A stretch of DNA of 56,134 nucleotides from Flavobacterium sp. Its GTDB lineage: Bacteria; Bacteroidota; Bacteroidia; Flavobacteriales; Flavobacteriaceae. Both the position numbers and the translations under genes were made by a program. Positions 18,001 to 24,639 of this stretch are shown here, one piece after another (positions within the stretch are counted from its first letter, which is position 1; the number at the start of each line of letters is the position of its first letter). The stretch lies in contig VEQT01000010.1 of the NCBI GenBank assembly GCA_018883065.1, positions 1 through 56,134 on the forward strand, written 5' to 3'. The notes under the pieces are model-generated. The model made no database searches. It was not told the origin of the DNA and was given only the letters and a program-made list of their open reading frames with translations.

Positions 18001-18228
18001 TAGAATTTTTTCAAGGGGTTTCACCACTCGACTTTCTACTTCTTGTGGGCTTGCACCAGGATAGCCAATAAGCACATCGGCCATGGGCACATTAATTTGT
18101 GGTTCCTCTTCACGCGGAATAAGAAACGAACTGTACACGCCAATGATCATTAGCGCGACCATGAGTAATATGGTGAGTTTAGAATTGATGAAAAAGTGGG
18201 CAATTTTACCTGAAATACCTTCTTGCAT
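15034..18228 (-). CDS. RND efflux permease (inner membrane)
   Basis: 1064 residues, usual RND length, with two sets of membrane helices and two large periplasmic loops. The start MQEGISGKIAHFFINSKLT and the IPREEEPQINVPMADV segment are typical of the AcrB-like superfamily branch found with sulfur/metal genes. TM4 keeps the paired aspartates of the proton relay (GIVVDDSIIIAENM). TM10 has GVMVRNSVLLIDF, with Arg where AcrB has Lys. It forms a tripartite pump with the adaptor and TolC genes just upstream. The substrate is unknown; context points to metals, metalloids or reactive sulfur species. Confidence 0.93.
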   Translation of the reverse strand: MQEGISGKIAHFFINSKLTILLMVALMIIGVYSSFLIPREEEPQINVPMADVLIGYPGASPQEVESRVVKPLEKILSNIKGVEHVHAMAMNGQAVLIVQFLVGQDVERSYVKLYDELAKHENMFPQGIYKPIVKTRSIDDVPMLGITLWSKSLNDFEIRQVAEEVTSEIEKVKDVAITREIGGRTRQLKIVVDKDKMAENGLDPLHIMQMIQASNTSSQSGSFVANDQEFLLTTGQFLKTAEDVENLVVGINANMPVYLKQVATIQDGPASPSNYVSFGYGKANKNQLNSPAEYPAVTISVGKVKGADAMQIAEKILTRIEQLKKTIITPDVQVEITRNYGETASDKVGELLLHLGIAIIAVTFLVILAMGWRGGLVVFFSVPLTFALTLFAYYLLGYTLNRITLFALVFVVGIVVDDSIIIAENMHRHFKMKRLPFKQAAIYAINEVGNPTILATFTVIAAILPMAFVSGMMGPYMSPMPIGASIAMLLSLFVALTVTPYLGYHLLQEKEEQNHKAEQGLETSWIYKLYNKLERPLLESSKKRRLLVGLTVLLLVGSVVMFFTKSVLVKMLPFDNKNEFQVVVDMPEGTSLERTAAVTQEIAQYLSTVPEVVNYQNYIGTSAPITFNGLVRHYDLRGGSNMADIQVNLLHKEERDLQSHDIAKIVRPGIQKIAKKYNANVKIIEVPPGPPVLSTLVAEIYGPDYTQQIEIAKQVKNILGTTADIVDVDWMTEDNQTEYRLEVDKEKAMLQGIAPQQVVGNLTYLLKEYPISTLYDERSSNPVGIVLALDDKDKTSIQDIQQLKITGSQGNTIPVSDLVKLVPTTREKTIYRKDQKRVVYVTADMAGALESPVYAILGMTEKLQKMNVPTGYTVNELYMDQPSDESDFTMKWDGEWQITLEVFRDLGVAFMVVIVIIYMLIVGWFQNFKTPMVMMMAIPLSLVGIVLGHWLLGAFFTATSFIGMIALAGVMVRNSVLLIDFIEIRLHEGIPLKQAIIEAGAVRTTPILLTTGAVVIGASIILFDPIFQGLAISLVFGAIVSTILTLLVVPIIYYVTERKKWEKN

Positions 18229-18262
18229 AATCGTAATTTATATTGTTGTTTTCGAAATTTTA

Positions 18263-19360
18263 TTAATTGAAATCGTACACTTTTACAGCGGCACCAGTAA
18301 ATAATTTGCCTTGTGCACGTACAATATAGGTTTCGTTTGCCGAAAGACCCGACAATACTTCTACCTGACTTCCATAGGTTTTTCCAATTCGCAACCAACG
18401 TAAAATGGCTGTGTTTTTATCACTCAATATATAAATACCGGTTAATTGACCTTGGGTAATTAATGCACTTTTTGGTACAAGAATTTTAGTCGGATTTGAT
18501 GCTGCAGTGCTTTCTTTTTGAGCAATTGGAAACACAACATGTACAAACATGCCCGAGCGAACAGAAGAGGGAACTTGTGCTAAATTTAATTTTACCAAGT
18601 ATTGGCTACCTGTATTTTTTGCTGATCCACTCACTTCAATTACTGTTGCCGGAATGGATTGTTGAGAAGATTTAACTACTGCAGTTGCTTTCATTCCAGA
18701 TGTGATTAAAGAAATATCGCTTTCTGAAACTCGAGCAGTGACTTGAAAATGATGAGCGCCTTCTATACTTACTAACGGCATACCCGGATTGGCCATGTCA
18801 CCTGGTTTTACAAAGGTGTTGGTTACTTCACCGGCAAAGGGCGCAGTAATATTTGCATACGAAAACTGCGCTTGTACTTCGTTTCGTTGTTGTTTGGCTG
18901 CTTCCAAACCAGCTTTAGCCATTTCATATCGAGAGGTCATGTCATCAACTTCTTTTTGAGAGGCACTTTGTTGTGCAAACAATGTGGTAAAGCGTTCGTA
19001 GTCTTTTTTGGCGTTGTTAAACGCTGCGTTTGCTTGTAATATAGCGGCTTCAACTTGTGCTTTTTTTGCTAGTAGATCAGTAGTGTTTATGGACACTAAA
19101 AGTTGGCCTTTGCTCACTTTTTGCCCCACTTTTGCATGTACAGAAGTTACATAGCCCATCATGCGTGTACTCAGATTGGCACTGTTTTCAGATTCTATAG
19201 TACCGCTTGCCGATACAAATCCAGTTTGGTTTTCGGGAACCAATTGTTGAATTTTTACAGCAATTGGATTGGCTTGTGGATTAATTTTTTTGGATTCCTT
19301 AGAACAAGATGCGAGTAGTGTGGCAATGCTTACTGCGAGTAGATATACTTTTTTTTGCAT
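18263..19360 (-). CDS. RND periplasmic adaptor (membrane fusion lipoprotein)
   Basis: 365 residues with a lipobox (LLASC, Cys19), a biotinyl-lipoyl half-motif (VHAKVGQKVSKGQLLVSI), a coiled-coil hairpin (about 95-165), the returning lipoyl half (ANITAPFAGEVTNTFVKPGD) and a beta-barrel plus membrane-proximal domain. It bridges the RND permease (34 bp downstream) and the TolC-type channel (2 bp upstream). No His-rich metal-binding extension is seen. Confidence 0.93.
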   Translation of the reverse strand: MQKKVYLLAVSIATLLASCSKESKKINPQANPIAVKIQQLVPENQTGFVSASGTIESENSANLSTRMMGYVTSVHAKVGQKVSKGQLLVSINTTDLLAKKAQVEAAILQANAAFNNAKKDYERFTTLFAQQSASQKEVDDMTSRYEMAKAGLEAAKQQRNEVQAQFSYANITAPFAGEVTNTFVKPGDMANPGMPLVSIEGAHHFQVTARVSESDISLITSGMKATAVVKSSQQSIPATVIEVSGSAKNTGSQYLVKLNLAQVPSSVRSGMFVHVVFPIAQKESTAASNPTKILVPKSALITQGQLTGIYILSDKNTAILRWLRIGKTYGSQVEVLSGLSANETYIVRAQGKLFTGAAVKVYDFN

Positions 19361-19362
19361 GA

Positions 19363-20676
19363 TTAGTGAGTTAAAAAATGAATATAATGTTGGGTTACTT
19401 GGTAATCAAATATAGCTTGTAGGTGTTCAAGCTCTTTTTGTAAAACTTGGGTTTCTGTATTGAGCAAATCGGTTGTCTTTTCAAGTCCTTGAGCAAATCG
19501 ATTGGCTTTTATTGTATAGGCTTCTACAGATTGTGCTAAAGCTAGTTTGGAAAGTGACACTTTATTGGTTAAATCAGTCAACTTGCGGTAAGTTGAATTA
19601 AGTTCTAACTGGCTTTGTGCTTTGTATTGCGCTAATTCTAAACTTGACTTTTGAGCTTCGGCTTTGGCTTTTTGCATTTTCCCAATACTTGAGTAGCCAT
19701 CAAATACCGACCAAGATAATTGTGCACCAATTGTATATCCCTTTGCTTTTGTTCCTAATAATTCGGTGTCATATAATTCATAGTTTCCAAAAGCATTAAG
19801 TTTAGGCAATAAATGCAATACACTTGATTTGTGCATTGCCTGATAGGCTTCAGTCGATTTACTTGCTGCTTGAATGTCTTTTCGTGATTCAGGAATTAGC
19901 ATGATAGTCTCACTTGTTTGTTCGATTTGTACGAGTTGATCTGCCGGTTTGTAGGTGCTTTTTTTGGTGTTGTCATCAAGCAAGTAAGCCAAATAATCCG
20001 AGGCATTTTGAACTGAACTCAAAGCAAATTGAACTTGATTTTCTACTTCATTCACACGAATTTGCATGGCCAAAACATCGGTTTTTTGAATCAATCCTTG
20101 CGCGAAGTAATGGGATACAGTTCGTAAATTAATTGTGGCTGTTTGCTTGGCTTTTTGTACTACTTCTAATGCTTTATAAGCCAGTTGCAATTGGCTATAG
20201 GCCTTGTTTGTTTCCCAAATCAAGTATTCTTGGTAACGTCCTTGTTGCAAAACATAGGCATCCATTTTGTTTTGGGCGGCAATTCTTCCTAACCAACCGT
20301 CAGCATTTAAAAGCGGTTGCATTACTTCGATTTTAGTTGCAAAATTTTTTGTTTTGTTTGGATTGTTGAGCAATTCAGGATTAAAATCACTAGCCGACAA
20401 AACTTCTTGGTTTAGTTTTGAACCAAAAGCCATTAGTGGATTGGTTGTAGAAATACCGGTATAACTGGCCGATATTGAAGGCATAAAGAGCGCATTGGTT
20501 TGACGAAAATCTGCTTTGGCAGATTCCGTATTTTTTTGGGCAATTTTGAGCTGAATGTTTTTCTCTGTTGCTTTTTGCAGTAATTCAGCATGCGAAATTA
20601 CAATCGTGTCTTGCGCCAAGGTTGCAAAAGGCAAACCAAGTAAGACAACTAAACTAATTCGTGTGCGTTTTTTCAT
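19363..20676 (-). CDS. TolC-family outer membrane efflux channel
   Basis: 437 residues. A signal peptide ends near LPFATLAQ, followed by two outer membrane efflux repeats rich in coiled coil. First gene of the tolC-adaptor-RND-PII-DUF2892 transcript. Its promoter has a TACTTTTG -7 box at 20699-20706 and a palindrome (20729-20742) placed like a class II activator site. Confidence 0.92.
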   Translation of the reverse strand: MKKRTRISLVVLLGLPFATLAQDTIVISHAELLQKATEKNIQLKIAQKNTESAKADFRQTNALFMPSISASYTGISTTNPLMAFGSKLNQEVLSASDFNPELLNNPNKTKNFATKIEVMQPLLNADGWLGRIAAQNKMDAYVLQQGRYQEYLIWETNKAYSQLQLAYKALEVVQKAKQTATINLRTVSHYFAQGLIQKTDVLAMQIRVNEVENQVQFALSSVQNASDYLAYLLDDNTKKSTYKPADQLVQIEQTSETIMLIPESRKDIQAASKSTEAYQAMHKSSVLHLLPKLNAFGNYELYDTELLGTKAKGYTIGAQLSWSVFDGYSSIGKMQKAKAEAQKSSLELAQYKAQSQLELNSTYRKLTDLTNKVSLSKLALAQSVEAYTIKANRFAQGLEKTTDLLNTETQVLQKELEHLQAIFDYQVTQHYIHFLTH

Positions 20677-20698
20677 AATATAGTATAAAATAGTGAGT

Positions 20699-20742
20699 CA
20701 AAAGTAAGCGGCTCAATATGGTTATACAGTAACTAATGTCAC
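20699..20742 (-). promoter_or_regulatory. tolC operon promoter with candidate Crp/Fnr operator GTAAC-N4-GTCAC
   Basis: -7 box TACTTTTG at 20699-20706 (minus strand). The imperfect palindrome GTAAC-TAAT-GTCAC sits at 20729-20742, with its centre at 20735.5, 29.5 bp upstream of the -7 box. The -33 position has no TTTG, which fits dependence on an activator. The same palindrome with the same offset stands before the rhodanese operon at 24556-24599. Confidence 0.65.
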
Positions 20743-20750
20743 ACACAAAA

Positions 20751-20780
20751 AAAAAGTGCTTGATTGCTCAAACACTTTTA
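20751..20780 (-). terminator. Terminator of the small Cys-rich gene
   Basis: AAAAGTGTTTGA and TTAAGCACTTTT-like arms (minus strand) close a hairpin with a short loop, followed by a run of T. It separates the Cys-rich gene from the tolC promoter. Confidence 0.7.
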
Positions 20781-20800
20781 TTTTAAATCTAAAATTAGAA

Positions 20801-20980
20801 TTAGTCTTTTTTGTCCGCTTTTTTGGAAGCACAACAACCTGCTTTTTTTTCACCAGCTGCACATGATTTTTTCTCAGCGGTTGAACATTCTTTTTTAGCT
20901 TCAGCTTTAGGTTTCTCTTGTGCATTAACTGTTGAAAAGGTAAACGCAACTAAGGCCATCATTAATACTGCTTTTTTCAT
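20801..20980 (-). CDS. Tiny exported Lys/Cys-rich protein
   Basis: 59 residues. The ATG is at 20980 and the TAA at 20801-20803. A clear signal peptide (MKKAVLMMALVAFTFSTVNA, cleavage before QEKPK) leaves a mature peptide of about 39 residues. That peptide is made almost only of Lys, Glu, Ala and four cysteines, arranged ECS, SCA and GCCA. The cysteines suggest metal binding or thiol chemistry in the periplasm. It has its own TATATTTG promoter box and a terminator. It stands between the two transcripts of the sulfur/metal block. No family is recognised. Confidence 0.78.
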   Translation of the reverse strand: MKKAVLMMALVAFTFSTVNAQEKPKAEAKKECSTAEKKSCAAGEKKAGCCASKKADKKD

Positions 20981-21017
20981 AAGGTATAATTTTAAGGTTT
21001 TTTGATTACTCGTGAGA

Positions 21018-21025
21018 CAAATATA
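21018..21025 (-). promoter_or_regulatory. Predicted -7 box of the Cys-rich gene
   Basis: TATATTTG on the minus strand, 37 bp before the ATG at 20980. No GTAAC-type palindrome is present at the 29.5-bp offset, so this promoter does not carry the site seen before its neighbours. Confidence 0.5.
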
Positions 21026-21064
21026 GGAGTTGTGATATTTATTTTTCTACTTATTTCGTTAAAA

Positions 21065-22663
21065 TTATTCCCGTAGCACTTTTTGAGTGGCAAAATATTT
21101 AGAATCAAACACCAAAGTGAGTAACAACATTTCTGTATTGTTTTCGGGAATTTGTATAGTTTCATGGTTTAACCCAGCTTGCGCCGATTTAAAATCACCT
21201 TCTGCAATAATTTTACCATCAACTGAGCTCAAAAAATAGTGTACCGGTCCAGCATAAGGTATATTAAACTGTAAAGCGCAATTGGATATAGCAATAGGAT
21301 TGGGAAAAATGCCAAACGAAAGTGGATTACTGCCGTTTAGTTCGGGCAAACCTAAATCGGGATTTTTAGTGAGTTTCACTTCATAGATTACCGATTCGGC
21401 TTGGGTTAAACTGGTTTGGTTGCTGCTAAACGGATTTTGTGAACTGCTTTTTATTCCGCCATATAAATACCCAATTACAAATTCATTTGCAGTAATTTCA
21501 TCCATCTTAATTACTTCGTTTTCATAGTGTGGTAAATTGGTGTTGTATATAAATTCGGCACCTGCACCATGTAGATTGGGCATTTCAACTGGTAATTTTG
21601 TTTCGAATAAGTCCCCATTTGCTTTTCGCTCCACACAACTGATGGTTTTTACAAAAGGCACTAAATTATCCTGAATCAGTGTATTATTAACCCATTGGTA
21701 TTGACTCATTCCACCAAAAAAAAGAGAATACATTGCATTATTTTGAGCTGAATATAAAGCACTTTTACCTGAATGATAATTGCTTAGATATTGGTTAAAC
21801 CCTGTTTGCGGAGTGTAACCAGTTGAAGTAAGATCGATGGGGTATAGAAATGGTAAATCAGCATTGGTTTGAAAAACCCCAGATGAAATGGTGTAGCCCA
21901 ATTCGCCAGAAGGAAAAACTTGAGGAACCAAATTGTAATCGCGTCGGTGCAAATGTAAAGCGTCAGTTTGAGTTTGGTAATTGAGAATTTGAAAATTGTC
22001 TGTTGTGTTTTCTATTTCAAAACTCCGAATTTGATTGGAATAGGTTTGAGTATAAGTTGGGTTATTCATTGGATTATAGCGTCCGTCAAAACGATGTCCG
22101 CCCACCAAATAAAATCGATTACCGATCTTTCCCATTTGCCCTCCGGTAATAGCCATATTGTCATCAACCAATTGCTTAAAATAGGAGTTGATGGGATTGC
22201 CTTCAATTATTGCATTACTTAGCCCTGATACATCAATTGCTAGTAATTTATTGTGTGTAATGTGATTCGAATTTGTCACAGAGTATCCGTAACCGCCAGC
22301 TAGATAAAGGGTATTTTGATCTTGATAAAAGTTCATGTTTGTAGATTGCAATTGTTCTTGTATAGCAACCGGAAGACTAGTAATGTCTGCGGAACTGTAA
22401 CTCGCGTTTACTACATCAATTAGATAAATAATTGTATTGTTTTGGTTTTGTGGAAATGCATTAAAGGGTTGTCGGGCATGTAACCCATCTTTCCTTCCGC
22501 CAAGTACCAGCCATTTCCCTTCATATTGTGCAAATGCATACGAATGTAATCCGGGCAAATTTGGAATGGCAACTGGAGTGAGTTGCAACTCATAACCAAA
22601 ATTTACTTGAGCAGACACAGTAAATGTTATACAACACAATACTATTCCTATTAGATTTTTCAT
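21065..22663 (-). CDS. Secreted kelch-like protein with T9SS type A sorting tail
   Basis: 532 residues. A signal peptide (cleavage near VSAQ) is followed by a beta-rich body with kelch-like motifs (WLVLGGRKDG, LYLAGGYGY, FYLVGGHRFDG, LFFGGMSQY, GYLYGGIKS), suggesting a beta-propeller. The last 80 or so residues, opening with FGIFPNPI and ending KYFATQKVLRE, resemble a type IX secretion sorting domain. It starts two bases after the thioredoxin stop and so is the last gene of the rhodanese transcript. An extracellular or surface role is inferred; ligand unknown. Confidence 0.8.
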   Translation of the reverse strand: MKNLIGIVLCCITFTVSAQVNFGYELQLTPVAIPNLPGLHSYAFAQYEGKWLVLGGRKDGLHARQPFNAFPQNQNNTIIYLIDVVNASYSSADITSLPVAIQEQLQSTNMNFYQDQNTLYLAGGYGYSVTNSNHITHNKLLAIDVSGLSNAIIEGNPINSYFKQLVDDNMAITGGQMGKIGNRFYLVGGHRFDGRYNPMNNPTYTQTYSNQIRSFEIENTTDNFQILNYQTQTDALHLHRRDYNLVPQVFPSGELGYTISSGVFQTNADLPFLYPIDLTSTGYTPQTGFNQYLSNYHSGKSALYSAQNNAMYSLFFGGMSQYQWVNNTLIQDNLVPFVKTISCVERKANGDLFETKLPVEMPNLHGAGAEFIYNTNLPHYENEVIKMDEITANEFVIGYLYGGIKSSSQNPFSSNQTSLTQAESVIYEVKLTKNPDLGLPELNGSNPLSFGIFPNPIAISNCALQFNIPYAGPVHYFLSSVDGKIIAEGDFKSAQAGLNHETIQIPENNTEMLLLTLVFDSKYFATQKVLRE

Positions 22664-22664
22664 T

Positions 22665-22967
22665 TTAGTGAGTTAAGGTTTGTATTTGTTGAATCAATAC
22701 TGCTTTGCTTACTACTCCCGATTGTCGCCACAGTTGTTTGCCGTTTTGAAATAAAAGCATCGTTGGTACCCCGCGCACTTGGTAAAAGGCCGCAAGTTCT
22801 TGATTCTTATCGACATCAATTTTAATGATGCTGATGCGATCTCCCAATTGATCTTTAACTTGTTTTAAAATAGGAGCCAATTGCGTACACGGTCCACACC
22901 AGGTAGCATAGAAATCAACCAAAACAGGTTTTTGTCCTTGAATGAGTTCTTGAAATTTGGGATTCAT
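22665..22967 (-). CDS. Thioredoxin
   Basis: 100 residues with the classic active site WCGPC and the cis-Pro loop GVPTM. No signal peptide, so cytoplasmic. The ATG at 22967 (MNPKFQELIQG) is chosen over a frame that opens at 23054, because only this start gives a standard thioredoxin N-terminus. It lies 5 bp after a YgaP-type gene and 1 bp before the kelch gene. Within this operon it would reduce persulfides made by the rhodanese; that role is inferred. Confidence 0.92.
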   Translation of the reverse strand: MNPKFQELIQGQKPVLVDFYATWCGPCTQLAPILKQVKDQLGDRISIIKIDVDKNQELAAFYQVRGVPTMLLFQNGKQLWRQSGVVSKAVLIQQIQTLTH

Positions 22968-22971
22968 GGTC

Positions 22972-23166
22972 TTATTTTTTTGGTATTGAACATCCGTTGG
23001 GACTACAACCCCAATTAAATATCGCTTGCAATAAAAAGAATCCACCAAAAACAACTAAAAAATATTCCTTGGTTTCATAAGCTTGTTCAAATAAAAATAA
23101 AGCAAAGGCCAATCGAAGCCAACGCATAAAATGCCAATTATTAGTGAGGTTTTGTATAAAGTTCAT
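22972..23166 (-). CDS. YgaP-like small membrane protein with C-terminal cysteines
   Basis: 64 residues with two hydrophobic segments (RWLRLAFALFLFEQ and YFLVVFGGFFLLQ) and a C-terminal NWGCSPNGCSIPKK holding two cysteines spaced CX4C. It resembles the DUF2892 or related Bacteroidota membrane proteins found with rhodaneses. It follows the methyltransferase-HMA gene by one base. The cysteine pair at the membrane face could carry sulfur or metal; this is inference. Confidence 0.75.
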   Translation of the reverse strand: MNFIQNLTNNWHFMRWLRLAFALFLFEQAYETKEYFLVVFGGFFLLQAIFNWGCSPNGCSIPKK

Positions 23167-23167
23167 C

Positions 23168-24004
23168 TTAGTTTAACGGTGTGAGTTGATAATCAGAATC
23201 ATAGGCAATGGCCGCTTGCAAGTCTGAAAGGGCTATGGGTGTTGTACTGGTGAGTAATACAAAATCAAAGGCCAAATTCATTTGCGCCGATAATACAGTT
23301 GGAATTGCAGCAAATTTTTCCATCACACTCGTTTTGCAACCCATGCAAGTAATACCTTTAAATTGATAGGTGGAAATTAGTATTTCTCCTTTTTTTTGAA
23401 ACTGAAACGCCAATTCACTACCCAAACGTTTGGGAACTGACAATGTTGTTTTGTCTAATTTCAAAAGAGTAAACGCCGATTCAAATAAAGAAATGTATTC
23501 GTCTTTAGAACCCCCAAAAGGCGGACTCACCTCAAAGGTGGTGTCGAAAAGCAAGCCCATGAGTTGGCCATTCGGTTTTAGTAATTCATGCATTTTTGCC
23601 ACGTATTGCACACGCAAGGCAGGCGGAAGTGCACAAAAAAAAGTTTGTTCTAGAATATAATCGTACTGGTTTTGGTGCGCAAAAAAATCACCTAAAACAA
23701 CGTTTACTTGATGAAATTTTGCGAATTTAACTTGTAAATTATTTACTAAGGTTGGCGCAATATCAAGCAAAGTAATGTTGGTAAACCCTTGACTTAGTAA
23801 GTATTCGGTTTCGTAGCTTGAACCACAACCAGGAATTAAAAGAGCAGCGTTTTTGTTCTCAATTCGATTGACCAAGGCTTGAAAAGCAGGCGAACAGCAA
23901 CCCAAATCCCAACCCGTTTGCTGGGCTTGGTATTGTGCATCCCAATAGTTTTGGTCAAGTGGTGATTCGCAAGCTACTACGCAGCAATTTTCATTGGGAG
24001 TCAT
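23168..24004 (-). CDS. TPMT-type methyltransferase fused to an HMA-like metal-binding domain
   Basis: 278 residues. The N-terminal part (about 17-205) is a thiopurine S-methyltransferase-type SAM enzyme: YWDAQYQAQQTGWDLG, SAM motif I LIPGCGSSYETEYL (about 56-69), then FFCALPPALR and LLKPNGQLMGLLF. The C-terminal part (about 208-278) resembles a heavy-metal-associated domain with GITCMGCKTSVMEKF, CxxC at 220-223. Extra cysteine pairs stand at 7-8 and 36-37. TPMT relatives methylate thiols, selenium and tellurium species. The start overlaps the stop of the YgaP-type gene by one base. The substrate is unknown; metal or metalloid delivery by the tail is inferred. Confidence 0.85.
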   Translation of the reverse strand: MTPNENCCVVACESPLDQNYWDAQYQAQQTGWDLGCCSPAFQALVNRIENKNAALLIPGCGSSYETEYLLSQGFTNITLLDIAPTLVNNLQVKFAKFHQVNVVLGDFFAHQNQYDYILEQTFFCALPPALRVQYVAKMHELLKPNGQLMGLLFDTTFEVSPPFGGSKDEYISLFESAFTLLKLDKTTLSVPKRLGSELAFQFQKKGEILISTYQFKGITCMGCKTSVMEKFAAIPTVLSAQMNLAFDFVLLTSTTPIALSDLQAAIAYDSDYQLTPLN

Positions 24005-24207
24005 TATTTTTTTTCTTGGGTATTTATTTTAAATGGAAGGTAAAGCGGACAGAATGAAATCAAACTTGTGAGTACAAATACACCGCTAAGGACTACAGCT
24101 ATATTGCCAATAAATCCATTGATTGTACCGTTGTAGTATAAAAATCCAATAACTAAAGCCACGATTAGTCGCATAATTCGATCAAAGGTTCCCATATTTT
24201 TTTTCAT
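24004..24207 (-). CDS. YgaP-type inner membrane protein (DUF2892)
   Basis: 67 residues. MGTFDRIMRLIVALVIGFLYYNG and the end SLISFCPLYLPFKINT are the DUF2892 pattern, with a conserved Cys-Pro. The start at 24207 (MKKNMG) is taken because the longer frame overlaps the rhodanese gene. It follows the rhodanese gene by four bases: together they look like YgaP split into two genes (rhodanese plus membrane anchor). Confidence 0.85.
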   Translation of the reverse strand: MKKNMGTFDRIMRLIVALVIGFLYYNGTINGFIGNIAVVLSGVFVLTSLISFCPLYLPFKINTQEKK

Positions 24208-24211
24208 AGGT

Positions 24212-24526
24212 TTATTTATTAAGTTGATTTTGTACGTTTTGCCAAGTTCCGCCATTGGTAACATTAGCCACGCCCATTCGTTCCAAGATAGATTTTGCTT
24301 GGCTGCTGCGCATGCCACTTCTGCAAAATACAATGATATTTTTCTTGCCCTTAAATTTGGCTGCTTGCTGTTGAATCTGATCCAATGGTATATTCACTGC
24401 ACCTTTCACGCTTCCGTCGCTAAATTCTTCTTTGGTACGCACATCTACCAACATGGCGTCAACTAGAACTTCTTTAAGCGCATTGCTTCCATTTGAAGAA
24501 AAAAGATTTTTTAAAGTGTCAAACAT
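24212..24526 (-). CDS. Single-domain rhodanese (sulfurtransferase)
   Basis: 104 residues, cytoplasmic, with the active-site loop CRSGMRS and the entry motif LVDVRTKEEFSDGSVKGAVNIP. Such proteins carry sulfane sulfur as a persulfide on the cysteine. It is the first gene of a transcript that continues with DUF2892, the methyltransferase-HMA fusion, another small membrane protein, thioredoxin and the kelch protein. The promoter region holds the candidate Crp/Fnr site. Confidence 0.92.
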   Translation of the reverse strand: MFDTLKNLFSSNGSNALKEVLVDAMLVDVRTKEEFSDGSVKGAVNIPLDQIQQQAAKFKGKKNIIVFCRSGMRSSQAKSILERMGVANVTNGGTWQNVQNQLNK

Positions 24527-24555
24527 AGTAGGGTTTTTTTATAAGATTACTGCTG

Positions 24556-24599
24556 CAAATGTAAAAGGCATATACAACCCACAAAGTGACTTTTGTTAC
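24556..24599 (-). promoter_or_regulatory. Rhodanese operon promoter with candidate Crp/Fnr operator
   Basis: -7 box TACATTTG at 24556-24563 (minus strand), 30 bp before the ATG at 24526. The palindrome at 24586-24599 reads GTAAC-AAAA-GTCAC on the minus strand. Its centre (24592.5) is 29.5 bp upstream of the -7 box, identical to the tolC promoter. No -33 TTTG at the proper spacing. Confidence 0.65.
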
Positions 24600-24639
24600 A
24601 CATTTCAGGGAAAAATAGTAACGTTGTGAGTATTGGATA

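Noticed and set aside
20722..20949. 75-codon Lys-rich frame on the minus strand
   Set aside because: It is out of frame with the 59-codon gene at 20801-20980, which has a clean signal peptide and Bacteroidota promoter; the Lys-rich look comes from A-rich DNA.
22665..23054. Longer thioredoxin start at 23054
   Set aside because: The extension overlaps the membrane protein gene at 22972-23166 and does not look like a thioredoxin or a signal peptide; the ATG at 22967 gives the normal N-terminus.
24612..24632. A further GTAAC half-site (AGTAACGTTGTGAG) near the rhodanese promoter
   Set aside because: The second half does not match GTCAC at N4 spacing and the position relative to any -7 box does not fit.
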